Below are positions 1 through 11,994 of a DNA stretch of 64,000 nucleotides, piece by piece. Position numbers and translations under genes: made by a program. Where the stretch lies: NCBI GenBank assembly GCA_043228905.1, contig JBHGNT010000018.1, positions 6,448,001 to 6,512,000 on the forward strand, given 5' to 3'. This stretch comes from Azolla caroliniana (lineage: Eukaryota > Polypodiophyta). Numbering within the stretch: position 1 is the first letter of the stretch; each line of letters opens with the position of its first letter. The notes beneath the pieces were generated by a model. It was not told the DNA's origin, ran no database searches, and was given only the letters and a program-made list of their open reading frames with translations.

Positions 1-306
1 CATCTAATGGGAGGGGGGAACAACCATCTCGGTACTACGTACTGCCATCGTATATCCACTCCAATTTCTACAACCATTGGTGTAATACACCATCGTTTTC
101 TGAAATTCAACCTCATTAAATCTGAGGCATCATTTGTTTCATCAATCCGCTCATATTGGGCCCTTAATGTAGTTATTACCCTGTGCCATATTAGCTTAAT
201 AGATTTTGCTGGAGGCTGTTTGTCTGCTGAAAATACCCTGGTACATCTTGCGGTCCAAATGTTCCATATGATAATGGGTGCTAGCAACATCCATAGATCT
301 TCAAAT
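1..306 (-). pseudogene. C-terminal relic of an L1-like LINE ORF2
   Basis: Reading the minus strand from about 306 gives an open stretch containing IIIWNIWTARCTRVF, a typical sequence downstream of the zinc-binding zf-RVT domain of plant LINE ORF2 proteins. It ends with WQYVVPRWLFPPPI. The LINE scrap at 38070-38330 ends with the very similar WHFQPPKWLFPPPIT, so both belong to one LINE family, whose long copy lies at 20226-26190. Only the last ~100 codons are in the window and the 3' end lies off the left edge. No catalytic motif is included, so this fragment is inert. A plus-strand reading frame across the same bases (7-318) is the shadow of this relic. Confidence 0.6.
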
Positions 307-339
307 TTCTGCTTCTAGGCATTACTTCTAGGTGCATTG

Positions 340-738
340 TTAACATATCTACATATGGTAATATATATTTGTATACATATTCATGTTTAGTCAATATGCA
401 TGTATAAATGGGTGTAATGTATGTATATACATATTTATGGATGTAATGTTTAAATGTAGGTACATATATGCATGTATGCATGTATATGTATGTATGCCAC
501 TCTAAATTTGACTATTGTTTGCACAATATATTCTTTATTATCTCATTGAAATATCTAATATTTCATGGGCTTATGTAATTTTTTTCTATAGCATAATTGA
601 TAATATCCTTATGTAAATATATTTTTTATGCATTTGTTAATACCCTTATATATATACATTATGTATCTTAATGGTTAATTTAAACCCCTTTTGATGAACT
701 CATGTGCTATCATACAAGTTTTCATAGTGAAGCCCCCG
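340..738 (+). repeat. Dispersed repeat R1, copy A
   Basis: AT-rich ~400 bp sequence rich in TATG/CATG steps. It ends with a conserved block whose reverse complement reads GGCTTCACTRTGAAAAC followed by TTGTATGATAGCAC. Near-identical copies lie at 11995-12250 and 12251-12690 (same strand) and an inverted copy lies at 14912-14945 plus 19644-20070. The copies share the fixed ~400 bp end, while the other side runs into variable TATG/ACAT microsatellite. No coding sequence and no LTR or TIR signature was recognised, so the class is unknown. Confidence 0.75.
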
Positions 739-2140
739 GGCAAACACTCCACTAAGGAAAAAATTTCCACTTGCTCCAATAAAGAAAATTGTCACATTAG
801 TATTCTCTTCAACTTTCAATGACATAGATATGCTTTCAGTTCATGCCTACCATCAAATACAAAAGCATTACACATATCCCAATTATGATGCAATCCCCAA
901 TACCTCAAAAATAGGAAAACGATCTCCATCTCTAATTTTGGGTCAACCTGTGTAAATCGTGCAAACACCCATTGTCAAGGCTTCAAATAACACCGTGATA
1001 AAACTTGCCAAATTTGTCTCTTTCTGTCTCTATGTTTGTTTGCCGGTCTCTTTGTTTGTATGTTTGTCTGTTCTTGGTGAAAGCCCACAATTATATTCAT
1101 AAATGTGTCTGAAATGTATGCACAAATGAGTGTGATCACCTCTACAAAGGTATATGTAAACCAATAACCATAGCATTGTAAAGCATAGATTAAACTTTAG
1201 ATATAACATCATCTTTAGGATCTTATATATTAATATATAACTAGAATTTCTTATCAACATATTAAAGGCAATGATCTCACAACGTGATTTAGCATCCATG
1301 TTCTTCTTTCATCAGTAATCGTACTTGAAGTAAACTATTGCCACTTTCTCTTTGACAAATATATACTTTCCATAAGGGGTTGTCAAGTTGCCTTTGTCAG
1401 TCATTTGCTTGAGATTGAAACGAATGGGGAAGAAATCCATTGCAACACATTATGGAATTCTAGAGGTCTAGCAGCACCTGTTCAAATTCTAGAGGTTTTG
1501 TGACATGTACTCAGATTTGGGGGATCCATGCGGTAGAGGTTCAAGTGTCGGCCATATTAGTGGGTGTAAATCATGCAATATCCACAAGCCGTGTGCTTTG
1601 TTTCTTAGAATAGATAAGATGTGTCGTGAAGATGATTATTAACAAAAGCGTGGGCATGGGCATGGGCATGGGCGTGGGGCTTGTAGGTGAAGGCTTATTA
1701 TCTCCTCAATTGAGTCGTGAAATATCCATTGGAAACAATATGGCCAGATTAGTAACCATGGTATCCATTTCCTGACCGGTAAAGCAATATGACCATTGAC
1801 TATGTCACAAATAAGACCGGATTTGAAACTATGGTATCCATTGCTTTTTTCAGACAAAGAAACCATATTGCTTTTTTGTGACAAAGAAACCATGGTTTTA
1901 AAAACCACTCGTCTGTTTTATAAGTCACAATGCTTTTGTTACAAGTCAAAAAAAAAAACCTGGAAAGAAATAGAACCACAAAAGCGCTCTAGATAAAAAT
2001 AGGAAGGCTTTTTTTTGGTGGTGTTGAATAACCACTCATCTAATCCCTAATCCCTAATCTTAGCTATGATTCACTAATCCTGCCCTTAATCATAATCATC
2101 AATCACTAACCCCTCCTCTGCAAGAGATATTTTTCTCATC
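739..2140. other. Gene-free stretch upstream of the GT92 gene
   Basis: No reading frame here resembles a known protein and no RNA gene was seen. A short GGGCAT-type repeat lies at about 1648-1677, and A-runs occur near 1950 and T-runs near 2010. The last ~100 bases before 2141 should contain the 5' UTR and promoter of the GT92 gene, but no clear TATA box could be assigned. Confidence 0.4.
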
Positions 2141-4199
2141 ATGCATGTGTTTCTTGCTAACTACGGCTGTGCAGATCACCCGTTGTTCCATCTCCTTGTC
2201 TTCACAATTTGCTTCACTACTGCAATCCTTGGCATGCTGCTCTCTATCATCGGCTCCCTCAACACAAGTACCAATAGCAGTAGCATAATTAACAATAATC
2301 CTATGCCTTATAACAACCATGCCATCAATTCCAAGGTAATTAATGATGCCAACCTTCCTATGAAGCTCCCTAATCACGCTCTTATAAGAAGCTGGAATCA
2401 TCCGCCCCTTCCTCCTCCTCCTCCTCCTCATTACCAAGACAACCTAGTACAAGGCTACAGAAGCTATGGCGACAAAGCGAATTGCAAAGCGAAGCACAAT
2501 TACTCGGCGAGGATTAATGAGAAGAAGCTCACGAAGAGCCATAATCCTCGATCGACTGCGACTAGTTACGAATCTAAGAGCGGATACTTCCTTGGGGCAG
2601 TCATAGCCAACAGGGTATTCCAAGGGGACAAGTTTAGGGTTGGGCCATATGAGGTGAAGCAGTGGATCGAGTACATGATCTACGCGGGCGTGGAGCACCT
2701 CTATTGGTACGACACTGCCCACGATGACGCCGAGTCCCAGGAGCACAGCCTCGCAGGGTACATCGAATCGGGCATCCTCACATACCATAGGTATGCATTT
2801 CATTCATACATCACATTAACCCTAAAACCTCCATAACAAGAAACATTCCCGGCTCCTAGCCGCCCTATATGCAAAACATTCCCGGCTCTTAGTCGGCCTA
2901 TATATGCAGTCGACTTAACTTGACTACAAAAAACATAATCGCGCGCCACAATGGTACACACATGATTCGATATGGCCATCTAGATCAATATCATGTCCTA
3001 TATACCAGGGTAGACATCACATTAACCCTAAAAACCTCCATAACAAAAAACATTCCCGGCTCCTAGCCGCACTATATGCAAAACATTGCCGGCTTTTAGT
3101 CGGCCTATATATGCACTCGACTTAACTTGACTACGAAAAACATAATCGCGCCGCAATGGTACACACATGATTCGACATGGCCATCTAGATCAATATCATG
3201 TCCTATATACCAGGGTAGACAAATTTATCGAATCCCCTCCTCGTAGATTGTATACACCGGAGCAACAAACAGATTGTGTGTTAGGGTTTAGGGTTTTAGG
3301 GTTTTAGGGAACTTAGGAGTTTTAGGGTTAGAAAAATAATCCATGCATATCGGTGGTATTGGAACTTGAAAGATTTACGAAGCAGCATGCAACCTACGTG
3401 CAGTTTCTACTAGTTATTCACTCTGTTTTTTTTTAACTCTCTTCTTTAACCATAAAACACATATTCTAACCAAAATGGCATTAGGTTCCATGGGAGCCTA
3501 TTTGATGCTTCTGCATCCATCCCGAGAGGCTACCACTTCGAGCAAGACCAATCGTATATGCATTTCTTGAAGAACTACGCGAATGAAGCTCGGTGGGTGG
3601 TCGAGCTCGATGTGGACGAGTATCCGTTCAGCCCACGAGACCACAAGAGTTGCTTCTTGCAAAGGTTCATATGGGATTATGAGCTCCAGAATCGTCATCA
3701 CGAGCTTCTCAAGAAAAATGCCGACATCGAGAATCGAAATGCTAGTAAGTTAGAGCTACCCATCATCACTCAGATACTCATGAATTGCATGTTCTTTTTG
3801 GGAAACCCAATCCCTGGCCCCAATGAAGAAGCACAAGCTCCTCATGAAGAGGAATGGATCATCGAGAAGTACCAGCGCCGGAAGCGAGACTCAGAGGGTG
3901 CCCATCGACGGAAGCCCATCTTCCGGGCGAGCCTTGTGGCAAGTGTGCGAGAATGGGACCCGCACTGCATGACGATGGTCGAAGGTGGGGCCACAATTGT
4001 GGCGGACGAGATGCGGCTCCGCATGAACCACTATTGGGGAGCCCGTACCACCAATTTCGGCCCCGACACCCCCGAGCTTTTGTCTAGCCTCATTCCCGAC
4101 ACAAGTGTGAACACCATCTTGTCCCGCCTTAAGGCCTACACTAGGCTCCGATCATCGTGGATAGCTTCCAGCCCCCATAGCATCGACTCACATGTGTAA
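2141..4199 (+). CDS. Glycosyltransferase family 92 (DUF23) protein, two exons
   Basis: Exon 1 is 2141-2790, the intron 2791-3484 (GT...AG, phase 2) and exon 2 3485-4199, giving about 454 residues. A hydrophobic segment at residues ~14-38 looks like a type II signal anchor, as expected for a Golgi glycosyltransferase, and is followed by an Asn- and Pro-rich stem with a run of prolines near residue 90. The GT92 domain starts near residue 140 (YEVKQWIEYMIYAGVEHLYWYD) and carries a DxD metal/nucleotide-sugar motif in VELDVDEYPF (Asp259, Asp261) and NHYWG near residue 398. Plant GT92 members include beta-1,4-galactan synthases, but the substrate cannot be told here, so no symbol is given. The start is the first ATG ahead of the anchor. 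Both exons are free of stops and the joint restores frame, so it may be functional. It is the only convincing host gene in the window. Confidence 0.82.
2809..3222 (+). repeat. 206-bp tandem duplication inside the GT92 intron
   Basis: Two copies (2809-3014 and 3015-3222) begin with CATCACATTAACCCTAAAA and end with TATACCAGGGTAGAC. They differ by a handful of substitutions and 1-2 bp indels. Each copy itself contains a short internal echo (CATTCCCGGCTC and a second GCCGGC-type segment). Both splice sites lie outside the duplication. Confidence 0.9.
3278..3330 (+). repeat. Short degenerate plant-telomere-like repeat in the intron
   Basis: Several TTTAGGG/TTTTAGGG-type units follow one another, with CCCTAAAA also present at the start of each upstream duplication copy. 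It is too short and irregular to be a telomere. It could be an interstitial telomeric scrap or a telo-box-like element. Confidence 0.6.
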
Positions 4200-4367
4200 G
4201 ACCGATTGAACATTTGACACCAACATATCGCGGCACCGACATCTTAAAGTCAATGCACCATCCCAACATTATATGTTTCCATGAAATAACACAAGTGTTG
4301 ATATGACCTACTCTATCTTTGACATGAGGAGAGTGTATGATCATCACCTTGGTGTCATCTTACAGAT

Positions 4368-4547
4368 GCATGTATTTTACATATAATTTTACCAAGGTGC
4401 GTTTTGGAATATTATCATTGAGGAGAAGGCATGTATTTTACATATAACTTTACCAAGGTGCGTTTTGGATTATTATCATTGAGAAGGCATGTATTTTACA
4501 TATAACTTTACCAAGGTGCGTTTTGGGATATTATCATTGAGAAGACA
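4368..4547 (+). repeat. Three tandem ~60-bp units downstream of GT92
   Basis: Units beginning GCATGTATTTTACATATAA start at 4368, 4429 and 4487 (periods 61 and 58). Each contains ACCAAGGTGCGTTTTGG and ATTATCATTGAG. The block lies 170 bp past the GT92 stop, so the first unit could be in the 3' UTR. Confidence 0.9.
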
Positions 4548-4618
4548 AATAGGAAAAGTCATTAACTGAGTCTATGTATGTTGCATGCACCAAGATGACC
4601 AACGGGCCAATAAATCAT

Positions 4619-5216
4619 CCAATACAACTAATGAGCCACTTGGTTTCCCTTTAGACGAATCATCCATTGTCTTGTAGAACTAGTTGTGTGCCCTCTTTGT
4701 CTCTCTAATACAACTAATGAGCCACTTGGTTTCCCTTTAGATGAGTCATCCATTGTCTTGTAGAACTAGTTGTGTGCCCTCTTTGTCTCTCTAATACAAC
4801 TAATGAGCCACTTGGTTTCCCTTTAGATGAGTCATCCATTGTCTTGTAGAACTAGTTGTGTGCCCTCTTTGTCTCTCTAATACAACTAATGAGCCACTTG
4901 GTTTCCCTTTAGATGAGTCATCCATTGTCTTTTAGAACTAGTTGTGTGCCCTCTTTGTCTCTCCATGTTCTCAATCCTAGAATAAAAAGAGAAGTGTTGT
5001 CAAGAAGAAGACAATCAACTTTAGATGAGTCATCCATTGTCTTGTAGAACTAGTTGTGTGCCCTCTTTGTCTCTCTAATACAACTAATGAGCCACTTGGT
5101 TTCCCTTTAGATGAGTCATCCATTGTCTTGTAGAACTAGCTGTGTGCGCTCTTTGTCTCTCCATGTTCTCAATCCTAGAATAAAAAGAGAGGTGTTGTCA
5201 AGAAGAAGACAATCAA
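4619..5216 (+). repeat. 86-bp tandem repeat with a higher-order unit
   Basis: Units starting CTAATACAACTAATGAGCC occur at about 4619, 4705, 4791 and 4877 (period 86), and again near 5078. A linker (CTCCATGTTCTCAATCC...) at 4961-5020 and 5158-5216 joins to the 86-bp unit to make a ~200-bp higher-order repeat. Units are almost identical, so the amplification is recent. A reading frame at 5111-5380 runs out of this block into unique sequence; it resembles nothing known and is not called a gene. Confidence 0.9.
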
Positions 5217-5392
5217 AGGTGTGCTACGGTTGTTTTGTTGACGATTGTCGTCCCAACCTATATGTTAGTACAAATCAATCTTATAATAATGAGAAAAAAC
5301 AAGAGATTACGTTGAAGAAAGGATTTAGGGTGGTTAACCACATAGTCAACCCTCGAGTGAAGGACATGACACAAACATAAAATACCATAAGA

Positions 5393-5991
5393 TGTTACCT
5401 TATGTTATACCTTGGTAATTGAATAACGGATCCGAAGCCTTTATATAGCCAAATACCTAGGGCTCCCAGACTCCTATATACTCAAGACAGAAGCAAGTTT
5501 TTATGCTGATAATAATTATAGGCATCATTGTGTTCTGAACTAAGCTAAAATGCTTTCTTGCATGTACCTTTTAATTTTAAAACTTTATCTAGGAGTAATT
5601 GTGCTAAATTAGCCTCCTTCATTATGAACCTTTCATGATCCTAAAACATATTAGTTCATGTGCCTATCATCTTGATCTTCCTAATGGTATCTATGTTCAT
5701 CCTGTTTTCCTAGGTAAACCGCCTCAAAGAACTTATGGGATTTAATAACTGTTTCAAAACTAAATCTGATATTAATAAAAACTAACAGTTTAGGTAGCAT
5801 TATTTAAAAATAGATGTGACTATTACAATTGTAACAATCACATTTCAAATGTATTGAAAAATATTAGAGCACCACATATTTTAGCTTGTGTACATCTAAG
5901 AATATATGTACAAGTTCATAATTTCATTCCAATATCTATTTTGTAATTTCTTACTTGTGTCTTCATCTCCTTCAAAGTTATAATTCTTAGA
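5393..5991 (+). mobile_element. Probable LTR of an old copia element (copia I)
   Basis: The right end is set by a primer-binding site at 5992-6003 (TGGTATCAAAGC, initiator tRNA-Met type with one change). A plausible start is TGTTACCTTATG at 5393, with a TATA-like TTTATATAG at about 5451 at the spacing expected for an LTR promoter. The internal region continues at 5992-6033 and, past a later insertion, at 13910-14911. The start of the LTR is a guess. Confidence 0.45.
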
Positions 5992-6033
5992 TGGTATCAA
6001 AGCAGAGTTTTGATAAAAAACTTGAGCATTATT

Positions 6034-6479
6034 GTTATGCCCCTAGATTATGGGGGTCTCAAAAGCACACGAAAACACGGTTGGGACAAAGAGAATTGGG
6101 ACAGAAAGATGATTTATATTATATGAAGAGATACAAGCTTACAAGTACCCCAAGTTGGGACAAACCAAAATGAGGTTGGGATGAGTTGGGACTGAGCCAA
6201 GACTCATTCAGACAATCTCGCAAAAAGATGTTGAGGGACTAGAGCATTTCAATGGTTAGAAGAGGAGAGAGTAGAACTCAAAGGTTGAGAATGAGAAAAA
6301 TGAGGAGCAGCTCCTTGTATAGGCCAATATATGGCTGTTGGACTAACCGTTGGAATGGTTGTCCCAACCCATGGTGGTGCCCCTTTTGGGACAGGGATAG
6401 GGACAAAGACTAACTCTTTTTTAGAGTCCTAGTTTAGATTGGGATTTTGTCCCGATTGGGACAAGACAGGAGCAATACA
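6034..6479 (-). repeat. 3' LTR of the 6034-13909 element
   Basis: 446 bp, TGTTATGCCCCTAG... to ...GCAATACA. It aligns along its length with 13438-13909 (472 bp), with many substitutions and small indels, so the insertion is old. GGGACAA motifs recur in both LTRs. Confidence 0.85.
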
Positions 6480-6903
6480 TTCACTTGGGTGCCATGGAGC
6501 TCTAGTCCAATCAAGCTCAAAACATTGTCCTAAGTTCCTTTGGTGCTTGGGTTTGCGCCTTGGTTCCTTCAAATCACCCTCGATCAAGTTGCCTTTAACT
6601 TTGCCTTTGCCTTTTCTAGGACTTCCTCCCTTCTTGGTTGAGCTTTCCCTCTTCGATCATTCTTTGATCCTTAGGTTCTTGGTCCTTCGCGTGACTCCTT
6701 CTACCTCGGGACGTGTTTGGTACTCTTGAGTCGAAATTCCTTGCTTGCCTTGGTTTGGAGACACCCGATTCCTAACCCTTGCTTGGTCTCACCCATTAAA
6801 GGTCCTTGTGTCCCTTTTTCCTCCTTTGCTCCACATTCATTAACCTTGGTTGGGACAACCCAATTCCCAACTCTTGCTTTTGGTTCTTCTAGAGCTCTTT
6901 GCT

Positions 6904-7266
6904 TCATTTAGGACTCGCTTCCTTGGTATTGATCGAACACACCTTCATGGACATTGCCTTCACCTGAACATGGGACTCCAACTCTTCTTCTTCCTCGATC
7001 TCAACTTGGGCTCCTGCTAAGCGAGAGGAACCCCCTTTCCGTTTGGGACATTCTCCTGCTAAGTGTGGATCTCCACACTTGAAGCAACCTCGATCATATT
7101 GGGATGTGCTTTGCGTGTTGTTTCTACTCAAGGGTTTGTATGATGTGTCCCAATTCCTAGCCTTCCTTGACTTTTCATATTCCACTTGGTCATAAGTCCT
7201 CAACCTACGTCGTATTTCCATGGGTCCTTCCTGGGACACCTCCCAATCCCGGGGGTTCCAATACAT
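6904..7266 (-). pseudogene. 3' part of a gypsy-type gag with zinc knuckle
   Basis: The minus-strand frame of about 120 residues contains CFKCGDPHLAGECP, a CX2CX4HX4C zinc knuckle that binds element RNA in the virus-like particle, followed by an acidic stretch. It lies directly inside the 3' LTR. The matching N-terminal gag portion lies 5.4 kb away at 12700-13400, split off by inserted sequence whose edge is near 7266. No start codon of its own is expected. Confidence 0.75.
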
Positions 7267-9175
7267 ATAAAGAGGTTATATCACGTGCGTTCGCGACACC
7301 TTTTATAAACCCCTTACATGTATGTTTTTTACTATTTTAGATACCCTTCTATAAAAATACGGTTAATAAAAATACCCCTTAGTGCCAATATATATTTTGA
7401 CAACAAATCATTTTAAATGCCTTTACATAGAAGACACATGTATGTTTTATACATGTGTGTATGTATGCATATGTTGTATATATTTTATGTATGTATGTGT
7501 TATGTGTTATGTGTGTGTTCATATGTATGTATTGCATTGCATGTATGTATTGTATTCCATGTTTATTTATGTATGTATTATATTGTATGTGTGGTATATC
7601 TTAGTTGTATAACATGTGTGTATGTATCTATGTGTTATGTGTGTAGGGGCTCATGTCTATTTGCACCTAAATCATAGATATTCTTTTACTAATAAAGACT
7701 CAAGAGTTCATTATTTGGTTTGATAGTTATTCTATATTTAAACTTTATGAAATTCATCAACAATCATCATGAATACCCCATCACTATAAGAAGTTCCTTC
7801 AAATGCTCAATAACTTCTCACATCACAACATTATTTAACAAGGAAGAGATTAATATATGATTGATTCAATATGTGAAGCTTATCAAGCATATATGTGCTA
7901 CATGGGTCAAGCCACATTTACCATACATATCAATCACACTATTGGCAATACAACATCTCTTTCTAATACACCTTTTCCTTAGATTATATAGTTTGCAACA
8001 AACAAACACATGCAAAACCAACTTGCTATAATAATGACATACCTACGATTTAAATAATGTTTCAAACAAACAATAATTCATGAGATGAGAGGAAAGTAAT
8101 ATATTACAACACATGCAATGATTTATTTATCAATCTACTTCCTTTACAACAAGTAGAAATGAGGACCTTGCATTCTCCTAGCACCAAGAAAGATGAATAC
8201 AATGTTAGGTGATAATAAAAATCCACAGACACGGTTAATAAAGATTAAAGTGGGTGGGATTCGATGAATAAAAATCCACTTGGCTTCAGAAATGTTCCTA
8301 ATAAATGTCAACCTCCAAATCCAAAAAGTCATGAAAGGAATGAAGACCATCCATACTTATAGAGAAAGCATCGCCATCATGAGATCCCCATGAGGCTTCT
8401 CAAGACCAAAAGAACTCTTCTTGCCTGTGAAATGACAATAGCAAATACACAAATTAACATGGAAAAAAAGAACATGAGATGGAATGCTACCAATGCATGT
8501 GTGCATGCATTCATACATGCATACAAATAGACACATACAAACACAACCATGCATATGCAAATACACATGCACACATATGAATATGGTAAAAAATTGATAC
8601 GATACTAAACCAATAACCCTCGAAAAGTGGTTTGGATCCTAATGGCCACAAATTCTCGCCTTCTTGTAGCTCATCCTACACATCCTTACTTGCCAAAGGA
8701 GGGCCACTACGAAGAGGTCGATCACGCTCATGGCGCCTTCTCTCTTGCTCTCTTTACTTTCTTTTCCTCTCTCTCTCTCTCTCTCTCAAACCAAAGCAAC
8801 TCACTTACTATTGATAACTCCAAAATGTAAACATACATACATCCATGTCATGAAGAAAAAACCCTTATAAATAAATTCCCAATAGTCACTTTTTCAAAGC
8901 AACTAGACTCAATAAAGTGGAAAAAGGCCGAATACAAAATGCAAACAAAAAAACATTATTTCTACTCTAATAGTTGAATTAATTTATTATAATCAAACAA
9001 TGAGAATCCCATATCATCATTGCTTTCCTCTTGTTTCTCTTTTACTTCTTCCTTCTCTTCTACAATAGGAGCACCACCACTACCCCACCCCCAACCAATG
9101 CTATTGCTCCACCAGACACAAATCCGCCCCTCCTCCACCGCCAATGATTACCTGGAAGACCAATCCAAAAACGCT

Positions 9176-9211
<36 letters not shown>

Positions 9212-9428
9212 AAGAAAGAAAGAAAGATATATTAACGTCTTCTAAGGCCAAAATTGGCCCATGAGACAAATGGTGTACAACAAAAATGGGATATTTACCC
9301 ATTCATCGAAAGTAAAAATAAAAATAAGATAAAATAGAGTTTAAGCTAAATAGTTCTAAGAAAACAACAAACATGTTCTATATAAAAAACATGTTCTACA
9401 ATGAGAATGATTCTATACTAGGCCTAAT
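7267..9428. other. Inserted AT-rich sequence with microsatellites, no gene
   Basis: Part of the material that splits the gag gene. It holds a TGTATG-type microsatellite at about 7440-7640, CATACA runs at 8495-8575, a (CT)n tract at 8767-8787, and a (GA)n/(GAAA)n tract at 9180-9226. Frames that read as RERERE or as Cys/Tyr/Met-rich peptides are simple-repeat artefacts. Nothing else was recognised. Confidence 0.6.
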
Positions 9429-9429
9429 T

Positions 9430-9983
9430 TCATTTCCATCCAAGTCTCTCGAAGAGAAGCGGGGGGTCAAAGGGTTGCCATGATGTGGATGTGGCCCGTG
9501 GTCCCCATGTAAGAGGTACCCCAACCATAGCTTCGAGTCGGCGTAGCTCACGTTCCCTTATCTTCTTAATCTTTTCTACTCCACGTTGACTTGTGTTGAA
9601 GCCCAACATCCGAGGACGTTTGGTTGCTCTTTGTATTTCTGCTTCCTCAAGGGAGAGGCCGAGCGGCATAAGTGTATCCACATTCATCGTCTCCCCATGT
9701 TCCTGAAAAATTACACTAGGTACATGTTGATGAGTAGTAAAAGGGTTATGATTAACACTTTGTAATTTATCCTCCCTATGTTGTTTTAGCTCTAAGATAT
9801 ACCTACCTAGTCTCTTTACACTCGGGGTATCTAATAGTTTGGAGAGGGTGGGAGAGGGTCCTAGTATGTCTTGGTATTCCGCCCGTATCTCGGCATAAGT
9901 TGGGCACTTGCATGTGAAGTGATACTCATCCTCTATCTCTATGTGGCATAACCTACATAGCCTTTCCTCTCTAGGGACTCTCT

Positions 9984-9985
<2 letters not shown>
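9430..9985 (-). pseudogene. C-terminal relic of a LINE ORF2 (zinc-finger end)
   Basis: On the minus strand, starting near 9985, the reading CRLCHIEIEDEYHFTCKCP appears. It is the Cys-Cys-His-Cys finger that follows the RT domain in many LINE ORF2 proteins (C-X2-C, then EDE-HF, then CP). The frame then runs on for about 150 residues of basic, LINE-tail-like sequence to a stop at 9430. The RT and endonuclease are absent. It is another LINE type than the 20-26 kb copy, whose finger reads CAQCHLQMETQKHCLWEC. Confidence 0.6.
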
Positions 9986-10014
<29 letters not shown>

Positions 10015-10187
10015 CATAACCAAGTGCTAAAGATTGAAGGAATTATCAACGGATCCCTCAAGGCACTCCAAGAGCCGCCGTCGCTTCTGCCAATGAAGGT
10101 GAAGACAGCCTTAGATACAACTAAACCTTGTCTCTCTCTATCTCGTTCGTCTCTGAGAAAAAAGAAGAGAAGAAGTTAACAAACATG

Positions 10188-10220
<33 letters not shown>
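9962..10220. repeat. (GA)n and (CT)n tracts flanking a short unique segment
   Basis: (GA)n at 9985-10012 and (CT)n at 10191-10219 are inverted relative to each other and flank about 180 bp of unique sequence that resembles nothing known. Confidence 0.7.
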
Positions 10221-10223
<3 letters not shown>

Positions 10224-11805
10224 TTATGTGTATGTGAGTGTATTACATATTATATTGTATGTATTGTGTGTATGGCATGTGAGTATGTAGGGTATGTGTT
10301 ATGTGCTTATGTGTATGTTCTATGTATTGCATATGTATTGTATGTTCTATGTATGTGCATTGTATTCCATGTGTGTATGTATGTATATGTTTTGTACTTG
10401 TGCTTAAGTATGTATTGTATGTATTATATGTATAGCATGTATGTGTATGTTCTATATATGTGCATATGTATTGTATTGCATGCATATATATGTATATGTA
10501 TGTATTGATGCGTATATGCATGTTTATGTATGTACATGTTGTATTGCATTGTATTGTATTGTTTTGTTTTAATTGCATTATTGTATATATGCATTGTATG
10601 TATGGCATGTGTGCATGGGTATGTATGACATACATATTGTATTGTGTTGTATGTATGGCATGTGACTATGTATATATATGTATGTGTTGTGTGTATATGC
10701 ATGTATGTACATGTTGTATTGCATTTTATTGTATTGTATCATTTTGTATTAATTGCATTATTGTATATGTGCATTGTATGTATGGCATGTGAGCATGTGT
10801 ATGTATGTACATATGGTATTGTGTTGAATGTGTTGTATGTATGGCATGCGACTATGTATAATGTATGTATATGTTATGTGTGTGTATGTTCTATATAGGA
10901 TGTATGTATGTACATGTATGGATGTAAGTTGGTAACATTTATACAAGTATCATTGTAGGCATGTGTACCTATAACGTGTAGCAATGTATGAATGAATATA
11001 TGTATGTCCATGTACGAAGGCATATATGTGTATACATGTAATATGTAATGTATTCATGTATGTATATTTTCGGTGTATTTATCTTGTTTAGTATGTGTAT
11101 GGCTCATATATGGATGTATGTATGCAATATCAAATAATATGCATGCATACGTATATCTAATGTGTGTGTGTGTAAGTATTGTAACTTGTATGACCCTGTA
11201 TGACCTATATATATAGTGATATGTGGAATATGTATGTATGTATGTATGTATGTACCTGTATGCATATATGCATGTGTCAATGCACATGATTTAATGTGTC
11301 TGGATGTGTGTTTATAATATGTGCATAATATTATGTATATATCTAATGTATGTATGTGTATGCATATATGTATTATTATAGTGTGTATGACCATGTCTGT
11401 GTCTATGTTTGTGTATGTGGTGATATGTATGTACATATGTAATGTATGTATGTATGTACGTTTGTAAAATTTGTATATGTAACATTGTAGGCATATGTAC
11501 GTATATATGTGTAACAATCTATGAATGAATATATGTATGTACATGTATGAATGTACATGTATGAATGTACGTATGTGTATATATGTAATGTATTATTTTT
11601 GGGATATTTTCATGTCTAGTATGTGTATGGATCGTATATGAATTTATGTTTTCAATATGTACGTAATATGCAGTCATATATCCGATGTGTGTGTGTGTGT
11701 ATGTATGTATATATGTAAGTATTGTAGGTTGTATGGTTCCATATAACCTATATATATATGTATATATATATATGGCAATACGTGGAATATGTATCTACAT
11801 ATGTA

Positions 11806-11854
<49 letters not shown>

Positions 11855-11994
11855 TGTATGTATATGTATATGTATATATGTAATGCAATGTATGTATGTG
11901 TATGTAAATTTGTATATTGTGTAATATGAATGGATCATATGATATGTAATATGTAATTTTTATGCATGTATTAACATCGGTCAATACATATGGC
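10220..11994 (+). repeat. Long degenerate TATG/TGTA microsatellite
   Basis: About 1.8 kb of TGTATG, TATATG and TGTG steps with no unit longer than ~8 bp conserved, but with non-repeat islands such as GTATGACCTATATATA and AATATGTGG. The reverse complement of those islands appears in the ACAT-rich block at 26211-27332, showing that both belong to the same long repeat (R1 plus its microsatellite wing). All reading frames here are simple-sequence artefacts. Confidence 0.85.

Noticed and set aside
3278-3330. True telomere or chromosome end
   Set aside because: Only a few irregular units inside an intron.
4619-5216. 86-bp repeats considered as a CRISPR or gene array
   Set aside because: Units are identical throughout with no spacers and no conserved coding phase.
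5111-5380. 89-codon frame after the 86-bp repeats
   Set aside because: It begins inside the tandem repeat and resembles no known protein.
9020-9235. Frame ending in RERERERER
   Set aside because: The end is a (GA)n tract and the rest is unremarkable.
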